From: an uncultured Eubacterium sp.
Lineage (GTDB): Bacteria; Bacillota_A; Clostridia; Lachnospirales; Lachnospiraceae
Assembly: GCA_948468465.1 (NCBI GenBank)
Contig: CAOKJJ010000066.1
Coordinates: 1-24,400, forward strand
Direction: 5' to 3'
DNA: 24,400 bases
Shown here piece by piece: positions 1-7,187 of this stretch. Below the pieces are notes generated by a model. The model was given only the letters and a program-made list of their open reading frames with translations. It was not told the DNA's origin and did not search any database. Position 1 is the first letter of the stretch. Every line of letters begins with the position of its first letter. Both the position numbers and the translations under genes were made by a program.

Positions 1-53
<53 letters not shown>

Positions 54-71
54 TAACATAAGCCTGTCCTT

Positions 72-100
72 TTGTCATATCTTTTTATATACAGTATTAT
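72..100 (+). promoter_or_regulatory. Sigma-A type promoter
   Basis: TTGTCA (72-77) and TATTAT (95-100) are separated by exactly 17 bases, which is a strong match to the vegetative consensus. Transcription would begin around 106-108, directly in front of the long hairpin at 110-178. This is the only convincing promoter upstream of the 53-codon ORF and the large secreted protein. Confidence 0.6.
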
Positions 101-106
101 CGGAAT

Positions 107-183
107 CAGGACCGCCGGAGGCGGGGATTTCCAGCAGGGTTTTTATGCCCTGTCGGATGCCCCCGCACTCCGGCGGTCTTTTT
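107..183 (+). terminator. Compound hairpin with T tract: leader attenuator, small RNA, or terminator of an upstream gene
   Basis: GACCGCCGGAG (110-120) pairs perfectly with CTCCGGCGGTC (168-178). Next inside, GCGGGG (121-126) pairs with CCCCGC (161-166), leaving only A167 bulged. In the loop, GCAGGG (134-139) can pair with CCCTGT (148-153). TTTTT follows at 179-183. Seen: a 17-bp stem with intrinsic-terminator geometry. Inferred: because the promoter at 72-100 would start transcription only a few bases before the stem, the first 75 or so bases could form a stand-alone small RNA or a transcription attenuator for the genes downstream. It does not match a riboswitch class that I recognise. Confidence 0.55.
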
Positions 184-219
184 GCGTTTTCACGGGTGGG
201 ATAAGGGGCTTTGGGATGG

Positions 220-381
220 ATGGACGGCTATTACCGTCTGGAAAAACGGTACGATATAGCGGTGATGGGCGTATTTACGGAAGAAAAATGCCGGAAAGTC
301 GGGAATGCCAAAAGGGCGGTTCTTTCCGGGAAAGAAATAGAGACAGAGGAGGTCGCAGTGGTTTATTATGGAAAAGAATAA
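220..381 (+). CDS. Small protein of unknown function (53 aa) overlapping the start of the secreted protein
   Basis: I do not recognise this family. The reading begins MDGYYRLEKRYDIAVMG and ends VVYYGKE. The composition is balanced (charged residues, regular hydrophobics, no low complexity), unlike the other two frames of this stretch. An AAGGGG lies at 203-208, about 11 bases before ATG 220. The frame is open from 205; TTG 211 is another possible start but sits too near the ribosome site. Its 3' end overlaps the ATG of the next gene by 14 bases, which suggests translational coupling. A GAGGAGG (346-352) inside this ORF is 15 bases from the downstream ATG and may serve it. It could also be a remnant; the call rests on composition and coupling only. 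Confidence 0.4.
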   Translation: MDGYYRLEKRYDIAVMGVFTEEKCRKVGNAKRAVLSGKEIETEEVAVVYYGKE

Positions 382-3300
382 AAGAAAGTTTTCTTTAGAA
401 TGGCTCCCTGGCTTAAACGGGAGAAGATGGAAAGGCAGCAAAAATGGACGGAAAGCACATCGCGCATTAGGAGTATTGTTGGCGGCGGCATTGATATTCC
501 AGGCGGTGTCTTTTGACAGTATTGCCGTATCCGCATCGGAGGGCAGCCCATGTACCTATGATTGCCGCATCTGCCCTGTTGAGGAATTGATTGCCGCCCT
601 GCCGGATGCAGCGGACATAAGGTCAGACAATGCGGACGAGGTGCGGGCGCAGCTTGAGGAAATTCCGGAGAACTCCGTGGCAGAAATAGAAAAAGAGGGC
701 GCTGAAACTGTCTATGTGACGGCAGAGGGATTGGATGATGCGTTCAAGAACAGCGGAAACGACGGCGCTGCCTTCACGCTGCTGAAGGATGTGGAGAGTG
801 AAAAGATCCTTGAGATTGTCATCGACTGCACCTTGAACCTGGGCGGACATAACATGAAATTCACTGATGAAGGTATCTTTATTCATGAGGACAAAAATGT
901 GACCATTGAGGGCGAGGGCGGGGTCATTTCCGTAAATAGCAACGCTCTTGATATAGGTGGAACTGTTACACTTAAGGGTGGAACCTTTACCGGTGATGGA
1001 GAAAATTTTGCTGGCGTAAATGTTATTTCCGAAAAAGCGGCGCTGTCTGTCACTGGCCAAACTGTGGTCATACAGAATACAGGCGGCGGTTATGGTTTGA
1101 GCATCAGCAATGGAGCATCTGTCCAACTCTCCGATGGGAAATATTCCGGAGAGAAGGGGGCGATTCAGATTTTAGACTTCTCCACTCTCGGTGACCTGTT
1201 GGCTCATACGGATGATACCTGTTACGCCTATTTTGACAGCACCGGCACCACGCCCTTTACGGGCAAGCTGGCGGAAAAGTCGCTGGCCGGCACAGTGACG
1301 GTAAAGGAGTGCAGTCATACTGGCGATGGCGTCTGCGAGTATACCCACACCTTCGGTACCACGACCCACCAGAAAAACTGCCTTGCCTGCGGGTTGGTGG
1401 AGAGTGCGGAGAAATGCAGTGTTGATGGGACCGGGAAATGCAGATTTTGTGATGCTGTGCTGGCGGTTAGACTGTCCGCTGATCAGGCTTTGATCTATAA
1501 CGGAACAGAGCAGAAACCCGATGTCACTGTTGCGGTGGACGGGCAAACGCTGACGGCAGAGAATCACTATACAGCAGCTTACGCCAACAATGTCAACGCT
1601 GGGGATACGGCAAAAATCATTGTCACCGGCACAGCGTTCGAGGGTACGGTAGAACTTCCCTTCACCATCGAAAAGGCTCCGCTGACCATCACGGCCAACG
1701 GTCAGGCCATAACCTACGGCGGGAGCATCGCCCAGGGACCAGGACAGGTAACTGCTGCCGGACTTTGTACCGGCGATACCCTGAAAGGTGTTATTCTCAC
1801 CGCCAGCAGCGATCAGGTGGCAGCGGAGAATAAGACCATTATGCCCTCTGCCGCTGAGATCCAGAACGGAAGCGGTGCGGATGCGGCTGGCAGCTACAAT
1901 ATCACCTATCAGCCAGGGGCGTTGACCATCAATAAGGCGGATGCACCAGCCGCCGGACAGGAAACAAGGAACTACACTTATGCCAGCGGCTCCAAAGGGG
2001 CTGTTACGATTGACGTGTCAGGAAAATTCCCGGCAGACCGCGGGGCGACAGCATATACGGTTAAGGCAGCAGACACAAACGGCATTCTTTCCGGCGTTTC
2101 TGTGGATGCAAACGGAAATCTTACCTTTAAGGTGCTGGACGGTCAGTCGAAAGGAGACACCGCCTCTGTCATGGTAACGGCAGAGATGGCGAATTACAAG
2201 GATGCCACGTACACTGTGGAGATTGAGCTTGTAGAGAAAATTGCAGTCAAGTTTACACTTACGGCGCAGGACAGCGCTTATGACGGAAAGTCCCATAACG
2301 GCTGTGCAGGGCTTGCGGCGCAGACGATAAACGGCAGCTATATAGGCGCCGTACGGTTTTGGTATGCGGGGACCGGCGGAACGTCTTACGACAGCGCCAC
2401 CCCGCCTGTGCATGCAGGCAGCTATACCGTAACCGCCAGCGTGCCGGAGGATGACGCGGAGCATGAAGGATCGTCAGAAGCAGTTCCTTTTACCATATGC
2501 AAAGCTGCCATAACGATCAAAGCGGAAAATAAGACGGCACAGGCAGGCAGCTCCCTTCCGGAACTGACGTACACGGTATCCGGCCTGGCGGAAAATGAAC
2601 AGCTTGCAGCCGCGCCGGAGCTTTCCTGCAGTGCGGACATGAATACAGCAGGCGTTTACCCGATTACGGCAGGAGGGGCGAAAGTGCCGGATACGAATAA
2701 TTATCAGGAAGAAATTACATACGAAAATGGGACGCTGACAGTTCTGGATTCTGCGGTACATGTTACGGGTGTGTCATTGGATAAAAGCACCCTGTCACTG
2801 TCCACAGGGAGCACCGGGCGGCTCACAGCAGTCCTTTTACCGGAAAATGCCGCAGACAAAAGCGTATCGTGGGCTTCCGGCAATCCAGCAGTGGCATCCG
2901 TGGACAGCAGCGGGAATATTACGGCTGTCAGTGCGGGGACAGCAGTCATTACCGTTACGACAGCGGACGGGGGACATACGGCTTCCTGTATGGTTACAGT
3001 CAGAAAAAATACGGGCGGCAGTATGGGCAGCAGTGGTTCCGGTAGTTTTGGCAGCGGCAGTTTCGGCGGCAGTTCTGGTAGTTCCGCAGGACCCGGCAGT
3101 ACGGGCAGCGGCATTGGCCAGGCTGCGAAACAGCCTTTTATCAAAGACAGCTCCGGCAGGGAGGGTTGGGACGTCATCCGGGCCGCGGCAGAAACAGCCG
3201 CGGCAGTCCCGGCGGGCGGGACTGTGACCGTGGATATGAACGGCGCCGTATCCGTTCCAGGCAGCGTATTTGCAGCCATCAGGGGGAAAGACGTCACGCT

Positions 3301-4291
3301 CCGCTTTGATATGGGGGACGGTATCATATGGAGTGTGAACGGCAGGGATGTGACGGCGGAAACAGCCGGCGGCACGGACTTTTCTGTAAAAACGGATGCG
3401 GGCGCAATCCCAAAAGGACTGATGGAAGAAACAGCCGGCGGCCTTGCGCACATGGAGTTAAGCCTTGCGCATGAAGGGACATTTGGATTTACGGCAACGC
3501 TCACGCTCCGGATTGTCAGCAGAGATGGAAACGGCATTACGACAGGCAGCAGCGCCACGGCGGGGGAATACACAGGGATGTATGCAAACCTGTTTTACTA
3601 TAACCAGAATCTGCGCAGCCTGGAATTTGTCTGTGCGGGGCAGATCGGGGAAGACGGGACGGCAGACCTGCCATTTGTCCACGCATCGGATTATACGGTC
3701 ATCCTGTCCGCAGTCCCGATGGGCGGCACCGGGGCACCGGGGCGCCCGCAGGAGCCGGCAAAACAGACCGTGAAGTCTGTAAAGCTTTCCAAAACGCTGT
3801 ACACGTATAACGGGAAACCGAAAAAGCCGTCTGTAACCGCAGTGGATACAGCAGGCAGAAAGATTTCCGCTGCATATTTCACGGTCAGCTATCAGAATAA
3901 TAAGAAAGCAGGGAAAGCCGCAGCCACAGTCGTTTTTAAAGGCAGCTACAGCGGGACGGTAAAAAAGACATTTACAATACGCCCGGCAGGGACTTCCATC
4001 CAAAAGCTTACAGCGGTATCCGGCGGCTTTGCCGTAAAGTGGAAAAAGAATACCGCGCAGACCAGCGGCTACCAGATCCAGTACTCTGCGGACGCCGGGT
4101 TTCAAGGAAACAGCACCCACAGCATATTTGTGAAAAACAATTCCTGGGTTCAAAAGACGGTAAAAAACCTGAAAGGCGGAAAGAAATATTATGTACGCAT
4201 CCGTACATATAAAACTGTAAAGGCGGATGGGAAAAATACAAGGGTATATTCCGCATGGAGTAAGGCGCGCAAAGTAAAGAGCAGCGTCTGA
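368..4291 (+). CDS. Large secreted modular surface protein (beta-helix, MBG, Big_2 and FN3 domains)
   Basis: 1307 residues. A basic N-terminus is followed by a hydrophobic core (about 33-50) ending AVSA-SE, a plausible signal peptidase site. Next comes a CxxxCxxC motif (Cys62, Cys66, Cys69), common at the N-terminus of Lachnospiraceae surface proteins. Residues about 155-262 look like a right-handed beta-helix (regular Val/Ile-Gly-Asn turns). A Cys/His-rich segment follows (312-366), then several MBG/YDG-like Ig-fold repeats (366-790). A clear Big_2 domain (798-878) contains SWASGNPAVASVD. A Ser/Gly linker (880-918) leads to a domain of unknown function (918-1130), another MBG-like unit (1132-1207) and a C-terminal FN3 domain (1208-1305). 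There is no LPXTG motif, cell-wall-binding repeat or C-terminal membrane anchor, so it is probably released or held by other contacts. Adhesion or glycan binding is inferred from the architecture only. ATG 368 is the first in-frame start. Confidence 0.85.
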   Translation: MEKNKRKFSLEWLPGLNGRRWKGSKNGRKAHRALGVLLAAALIFQAVSFDSIAVSASEGSPCTYDCRICPVEELIAALPDAADIRSDNADEVRAQLEEIPENSVAEIEKEGAETVYVTAEGLDDAFKNSGNDGAAFTLLKDVESEKILEIVIDCTLNLGGHNMKFTDEGIFIHEDKNVTIEGEGGVISVNSNALDIGGTVTLKGGTFTGDGENFAGVNVISEKAALSVTGQTVVIQNTGGGYGLSISNGASVQLSDGKYSGEKGAIQILDFSTLGDLLAHTDDTCYAYFDSTGTTPFTGKLAEKSLAGTVTVKECSHTGDGVCEYTHTFGTTTHQKNCLACGLVESAEKCSVDGTGKCRFCDAVLAVRLSADQALIYNGTEQKPDVTVAVDGQTLTAENHYTAAYANNVNAGDTAKIIVTGTAFEGTVELPFTIEKAPLTITANGQAITYGGSIAQGPGQVTAAGLCTGDTLKGVILTASSDQVAAENKTIMPSAAEIQNGSGADAAGSYNITYQPGALTINKADAPAAGQETRNYTYASGSKGAVTIDVSGKFPADRGATAYTVKAADTNGILSGVSVDANGNLTFKVLDGQSKGDTASVMVTAEMANYKDATYTVEIELVEKIAVKFTLTAQDSAYDGKSHNGCAGLAAQTINGSYIGAVRFWYAGTGGTSYDSATPPVHAGSYTVTASVPEDDAEHEGSSEAVPFTICKAAITIKAENKTAQAGSSLPELTYTVSGLAENEQLAAAPELSCSADMNTAGVYPITAGGAKVPDTNNYQEEITYENGTLTVLDSAVHVTGVSLDKSTLSLSTGSTGRLTAVLLPENAADKSVSWASGNPAVASVDSSGNITAVSAGTAVITVTTADGGHTASCMVTVRKNTGGSMGSSGSGSFGSGSFGGSSGSSAGPGSTGSGIGQAAKQPFIKDSSGREGWDVIRAAAETAAAVPAGGTVTVDMNGAVSVPGSVFAAIRGKDVTLRFDMGDGIIWSVNGRDVTAETAGGTDFSVKTDAGAIPKGLMEETAGGLAHMELSLAHEGTFGFTATLTLRIVSRDGNGITTGSSATAGEYTGMYANLFYYNQNLRSLEFVCAGQIGEDGTADLPFVHASDYTVILSAVPMGGTGAPGRPQEPAKQTVKSVKLSKTLYTYNGKPKKPSVTAVDTAGRKISAAYFTVSYQNNKKAGKAAATVVFKGSYSGTVKKTFTIRPAGTSIQKLTAVSGGFAVKWKKNTAQTSGYQIQYSADAGFQGNSTHSIFVKNNSWVQKTVKNLKGGKKYYVRIRTYKTVKADGKNTRVYSAWSKARKVKSSV

Positions 4292-4459
4292 AAAAGAGGC
4301 GACATCTGCCAGCATTTCTAGAGCGTGTTTGAAAAGGAAGACGAGAAAAAACGGGCGGCATAAGACAGGGGAAAGACAGTTTTACGCCATGATTCCCGTA
4401 AAGCCTCATGATATTAAAATTTTGCCATTTTATTGATTAACACCTTTATTTCTCAAAAT

Positions 4460-4495
4460 AAGAAAAGGCAACTATTCGTTAAAGGATGGTTGCCT
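4460..4495 (-). terminator. Intrinsic terminator of the toxin-antitoxin-chaperone cassette
   Basis: On the minus strand AGGCAAC pairs perfectly with GTTGCCT (plus positions 4466-4472 and 4489-4495) and is followed by TTTTCTTATTTTG. It lies about 37 bases after the restored stop codon of the SecB-like gene at 4532. The remaining non-coding stretch 4292-4459 shows no gene that I can support. Confidence 0.7.
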
Positions 4496-4531
4496 AATAG
4501 AAAACTGCAAAAAATCAAGTGAAGTAAATAG

Positions 4532-4929
4532 TTAATGTTTACCTTTTTGGTCATTTATCATTGCAATAATATTCATAGCGGGTAACACAATAGGAGGCAT
4601 TCCAGGCTGTGTAGTAATAATAGATATATAACTTCTATTGTAAGGAAACATAATTGCAATTGTTTTTTTTCAAGCATATCCATGTTCTTTTGCTGTGTGC
4701 GAAATATTGCTTTTCCTTTTACATTAACATATATATTTTCGTTTTCATCTGATACAGTTGTATTTAATACAACTTCATATGCAGCTTCTTCAATGTTTTC
4801 AACATTGTGCTCTACACGAACCTCTAATTCTAATTCGTCCAATGAAACATCTTTTTTTCTGAATGTACTCTCTGTAATTTCAATTTTTTCTAAAATAAGA
4901 GGGCTTTCGTAAGCAGAACTAACTTTCAT
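4532..4929 (-). pseudogene. SecB-like chaperone, frameshifted at an A8 run
   Basis: Read in one frame, this gives 118 residues whose last 29 or so are unlike any SecB. Shifting the frame at the run of eight A (plus-strand T 4663-4670) restores a typical SecB C-terminus: AIMFPYNRSYISII, then PGMPPIVLPAMNI, ending at TAA 4532-4534. The N-terminal half has the SecB-fold pattern of alternating strands (VRVEHNVENIEE, YVNVKGKAIFRT). Repaired length is about 132 residues, near that of dedicated TA-chaperone SecB proteins. An AGGGGAGG sits just before ATG 4929. In toxin-antitoxin-chaperone systems this protein folds and stabilises the antitoxin. The break could be a one-base deletion (nine A to eight), an assembly error, or a slippage site that still gives some full-length protein. 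Confidence 0.8.
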
Positions 4930-4938
4930 AATCCTCCC

Positions 4939-5178
4939 CTAACATGCAATCGCAAAATCTTCCTCTAAATAATATGGTGTTGTTATGATATTTACACCTA
5001 ATTTTTCTCCAGAGTATCCAAAAAAAGTCTGACATGGTGCAAAAATACGACTAACATCTTCGCTAGTTATTTCATGAACACCGTTTCTATCCTTAATCAT
5101 AGGTTCCTTTGCACTATCACTTAACTCAACATTGTACTTCTCACATAATGCAAGAAACAAATTTTTATCAAACATCAT
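4939..5178 (-). CDS. Putative antitoxin of a toxin-antitoxin-chaperone cassette (79 aa)
   Basis: I do not recognise the sequence family itself. It is intact, acidic overall, with an N-terminal helical part (MMFDKNLFLALCEKYNVELS) and an aromatic/hydrophobic C-terminal tail (IITTPYYLEEDFAIAC). Its ATG overlaps the stop codon of the toxin-like gene by four bases (ATGA), and its own stop is 9 bases from the SecB-like gene. Position and coupling are those of an antitoxin between toxin and chaperone. In the characterised HigBA-SecB-type systems the chaperone binds an unstructured hydrophobic C-terminal tail of the antitoxin; the tail here would suit that role. No DNA-binding HTH is apparent, so self-regulation is uncertain. 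Function is inferred from context. Confidence 0.6.
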   Translation of the reverse strand: MMFDKNLFLALCEKYNVELSDSAKEPMIKDRNGVHEITSEDVSRIFAPCQTFFGYSGEKLGVNIITTPYYLEEDFAIAC

Positions 5179-5753
5179 ATCACCTCGTCTTCTTCATTAT
5201 ACACCATTTTTGCTGATTTAATGAATTCTTTTTTCGAGACACATATCTGCCGCTCATTAAATCTGATATTAATAATTTTCATTATCTTTCTTTGTTTCTT
5301 TAATTCTTCGGTAGTTCTCCTTGTTGTATAACCTGCAACATCCTTATGAAAAGTTCCTATTATAACAGATATTCCTTTTTTCTGTTTATAATAATCAAAA
5401 AAAATTGCACGGAATTTATCTTCTTCAAATATAGGCATATTTCCAGGACATTCTTTTTGTATTTCATCCAATGTATTTATAAGTTCTGTTAAAAAACAAT
5501 CATACTGGCTATTATCATCAAGATTGAGAACTTCATCATCATCAGCCTCTATAAGCGACTGAAAAATCACACCTCCACAATTACCATTTTGTGACGAACT
5601 GTTTGATGCCCACCATTGTGCTTTTTCATAATCATCGAAAAAATATACACCCTGACCTAACCAATGATCACTGCGATACCTACATTTAGCGGGATCAAAT
5701 CCATCCTACTCTATACTTTATCGGTGCTTAGTGCAGGTTCCATGATACCCCAA
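5175..5753 (-). pseudogene. ADP-ribosyltransferase-like toxin with two in-frame stops near the N-terminus
   Basis: The intact part begins only at GTG 5570, but the same frame continues upstream with clearly conserved sequence: GFDPAKCRYRSDHWLGQG, then VYFFDDYEKAQWWA, and before that YHGT (codons at 5736-5747). Between YHGT and GFDP are TAA (5718-5720) and TAG (5706-5708), both in frame. YHGT, GxGVYFF and the later NERQICV resemble the three strand motifs of PARP/ART-fold enzymes (His, Tyr and Glu/Gln positions). The likely original start is TTG 5753 or just upstream, giving about 192 residues. As written the N-terminal His motif cannot be made in one polypeptide with the rest unless the stops are read through, so the toxin is probably inactive. 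The ART assignment is from motif pattern only; the exact family name is not known to me. Confidence 0.65.
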
Positions 5754-5919
5754 TTCTTTTATTGTCCACTCTCCCTAAGCAATTTACGGTTTTTTACTAT
5801 TTCTTCATTCCATGAATTATGTATAGACATAGATTAATGGCTCAACTCTATCATTTCTGATCAATAAAATCAATATATTAAATTTATTTGTTTTAATAAA
5901 CTCATTCGAAAATGACAGC
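5754..5919. other. AT-rich intergenic stretch upstream of the cassette
   Basis: This stretch separates two divergent units. On the minus strand a 23-codon ORF (5759-5830, ending NRKLLRESGQ) precedes the toxin remnant. It has no ribosome site and may be the tail of a lost gene. I could not find a convincing minus-strand promoter. Confidence 0.4.
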
Positions 5920-5948
5920 TTGAATTTATCCTATCGAAATGGTATTCT
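5920..5948 (+). promoter_or_regulatory. Promoter of the DUF1934 gene
   Basis: TTGAAT (5920-5925), a 17-base spacer and TATTCT (5943-5948) lie about 40 bases before the start codon at 5991. A clear AAAGGAG ribosome site ends at 5983. Confidence 0.55.
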
Positions 5949-5990
5949 TTTATATAGAACACTTTTGCAGAAAAGTAAAGGAGTATCATC

Positions 5991-6452
5991 ATGACAAAGG
6001 ACATACTTTTAAAAATCAGCGGCATGCAGTTTACCGCGGACAACAGTGATCCAAACGAACCGGAACCGGTTGAGATTATAGCTCCGGGGGAGTATTATTT
6101 TAAGAACGGCAAGCATTATATTATATACGAAGAAGTGATGGAAGGGTTTGACAGCGTAACGAAAAATGTTTTGAAGCTGCAGGATGATTCGCTTGAGATT
6201 ACAAAGCGTGGAAGCTCAAATGTACATATGGTGTTTGAAAAAGATAAAAAGAACATGACCTGCTATACAACACCATTTGGCAGCCTAATGATGGGAATTG
6301 ATGCCCATAGTATATCCATTGAACAATCCGAAGAGGAAATCCGTGCCCGGATTGAATATGCGCTTGACATTAACTATGAGCATCTGGCGGACTGTACGAT
6401 TGACTTGCAGGTACAGTCAAAAGAGCAGAGCAGCTTCAGCCTGGATGTATAG
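5991..6452 (+). CDS. DUF1934 beta-barrel protein (YwiB-like)
   Basis: 153 residues, the usual size of DUF1934 proteins. The diagnostic pattern is present: a PGEYYFKNGKHYIIYEE stretch near residues 31-48, then TKNVLKL, a KRGSSNVHMVFE strand and CYTTPFGSLMMGI. These predict a lipocalin-like beta-barrel of cytoplasmic location (no signal peptide). The biochemical role of the family is not established. ATG 5991 is set by AAAGGAG with 7-base spacing. It converges on the kdpE-like gene with only 12 bases between stops. A 9-bp inverted repeat (6435-6443 with 6470-6478) spans both stops and might form a weak shared terminator, though no T run follows. Confidence 0.85.
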   Translation: MTKDILLKISGMQFTADNSDPNEPEPVEIIAPGEYYFKNGKHYIIYEEVMEGFDSVTKNVLKLQDDSLEITKRGSSNVHMVFEKDKKNMTCYTTPFGSLMMGIDAHSISIEQSEEEIRARIEYALDINYEHLADCTIDLQVQSKEQSSFSLDV

Positions 6453-6464
6453 CGAAACAGAGCA

Positions 6465-7187
6465 TCAGTCAGGCTGAACGGCTGTCCCGTCTTCGATCAT
6501 GCGGTAGCCGACGCCGATTTCTGTGAAAATATATTGTGGTTCGCCGGGATTTTTTTCCAGTTTTCGGCGGATATTGGCCATATTGACCCGCAGTATTTTG
6601 TTGTCGCTGTCGATAAATGGACCCCAGACATTTTGCATAATGGCGCTGTAAGTCAGTACCTTGCCGGAATTTTGAGCCAGGCAGGTAACAATCCGGTATT
6701 CGATCGGAGTCAGGTGCAGCTGTCTGCCGGAAAGCAGAACAAGATGTTTTGTGAAATCAATCTGAAGCTCCAGTGCCTGATAGGGTTTATTGTATAAGGC
6801 GCCGTCTGCGTTCAGCTTGTTGCTGTGGCGCAGGGAAGTGCGGATGCGGGCGAGCAGTTCAGAGGTGCCAAAAGGCTTTGTAATATAGTCGTCTGCGCCG
6901 TTGTCCAGAGCCGCAACTTTTTCCTGCTCCAAAGTTCGGGCGGATATTACGATAATCGGACTGTTAGACCATGCTCTTACCTGGCGGATAATATCCATGC
7001 CGTCCATATCCGGCAGGCCCAGGTCAAGCAGTATAACATCCGGACAGCGGGAAGAGATGACAGACAGCCCGTCTCTTCCGTTCAGGCAGCTGAGGACGAG
7101 ATATCCATGTGCAGTCAGTGCTTTATTAATAAAGTTGCTGATATTTTTTTCATCTTCTATAATCAGAATGGTAAACTGGTTGTTCAT
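6465..7187 (-). CDS. kdpE: OmpR/PhoB-family response regulator, KdpE-like
   Basis: 240 residues. The receiver domain has the acidic pocket Glu11-Asp12, phospho-acceptor Asp55 (LLDLGLPDMDG), Ser82 and Lys104 (KPFG). The C-terminal winged helix (about 140-230) contains the LTPIEYRIVTCLAQNSGKVLT segment typical of KdpE-type regulators. It is translated after, and overlaps by 4 bases (ATGA), the histidine kinase gene, so the pair is one operon. Phosphorylated regulators of this class bind tandem direct repeats with 11-bp spacing; such an array lies at 9206-9249 in this window. The KdpE label is by similarity; potassium control is not shown, since no kdpABC genes are adjacent. Confidence 0.85.
   Translation of the reverse strand: MNNQFTILIIEDEKNISNFINKALTAHGYLVLSCLNGRDGLSVISSRCPDVILLDLGLPDMDGMDIIRQVRAWSNSPIIVISARTLEQEKVAALDNGADDYITKPFGTSELLARIRTSLRHSNKLNADGALYNKPYQALELQIDFTKHLVLLSGRQLHLTPIEYRIVTCLAQNSGKVLTYSAIMQNVWGPFIDSDNKILRVNMANIRRKLEKNPGEPQYIFTEIGVGYRMIEDGTAVQPD

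Noticed and set aside
72..398. 108-codon plus-strand ORF at the window start
   Set aside because: It runs through the promoter and terminator hairpin, and its composition (Gly/Arg/Ser with no structure) is poor; another frame at 220-381 is a better gene.
2704..4315. Long minus-strand ORFs (up to about 289 codons) opposite the surface protein
   Set aside because: Biased Ser/Pro/Thr/Ala or Cys/Arg composition typical of antisense shadows of a repetitive gene; no ribosome sites and no recognisable domains.
4292..4459. Possible coding remnant or insertion-sequence end after the surface protein gene
   Set aside because: One plus-strand frame is open through about 4438, but it has no start, ribosome site or recognisable family, and no paired terminal repeat was found.
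6435..6478. 9-bp perfect inverted repeat spanning the two convergent stop codons
   Set aside because: The loop is 26 bases and no T tract follows on either strand, so it is too weak to call a terminator.
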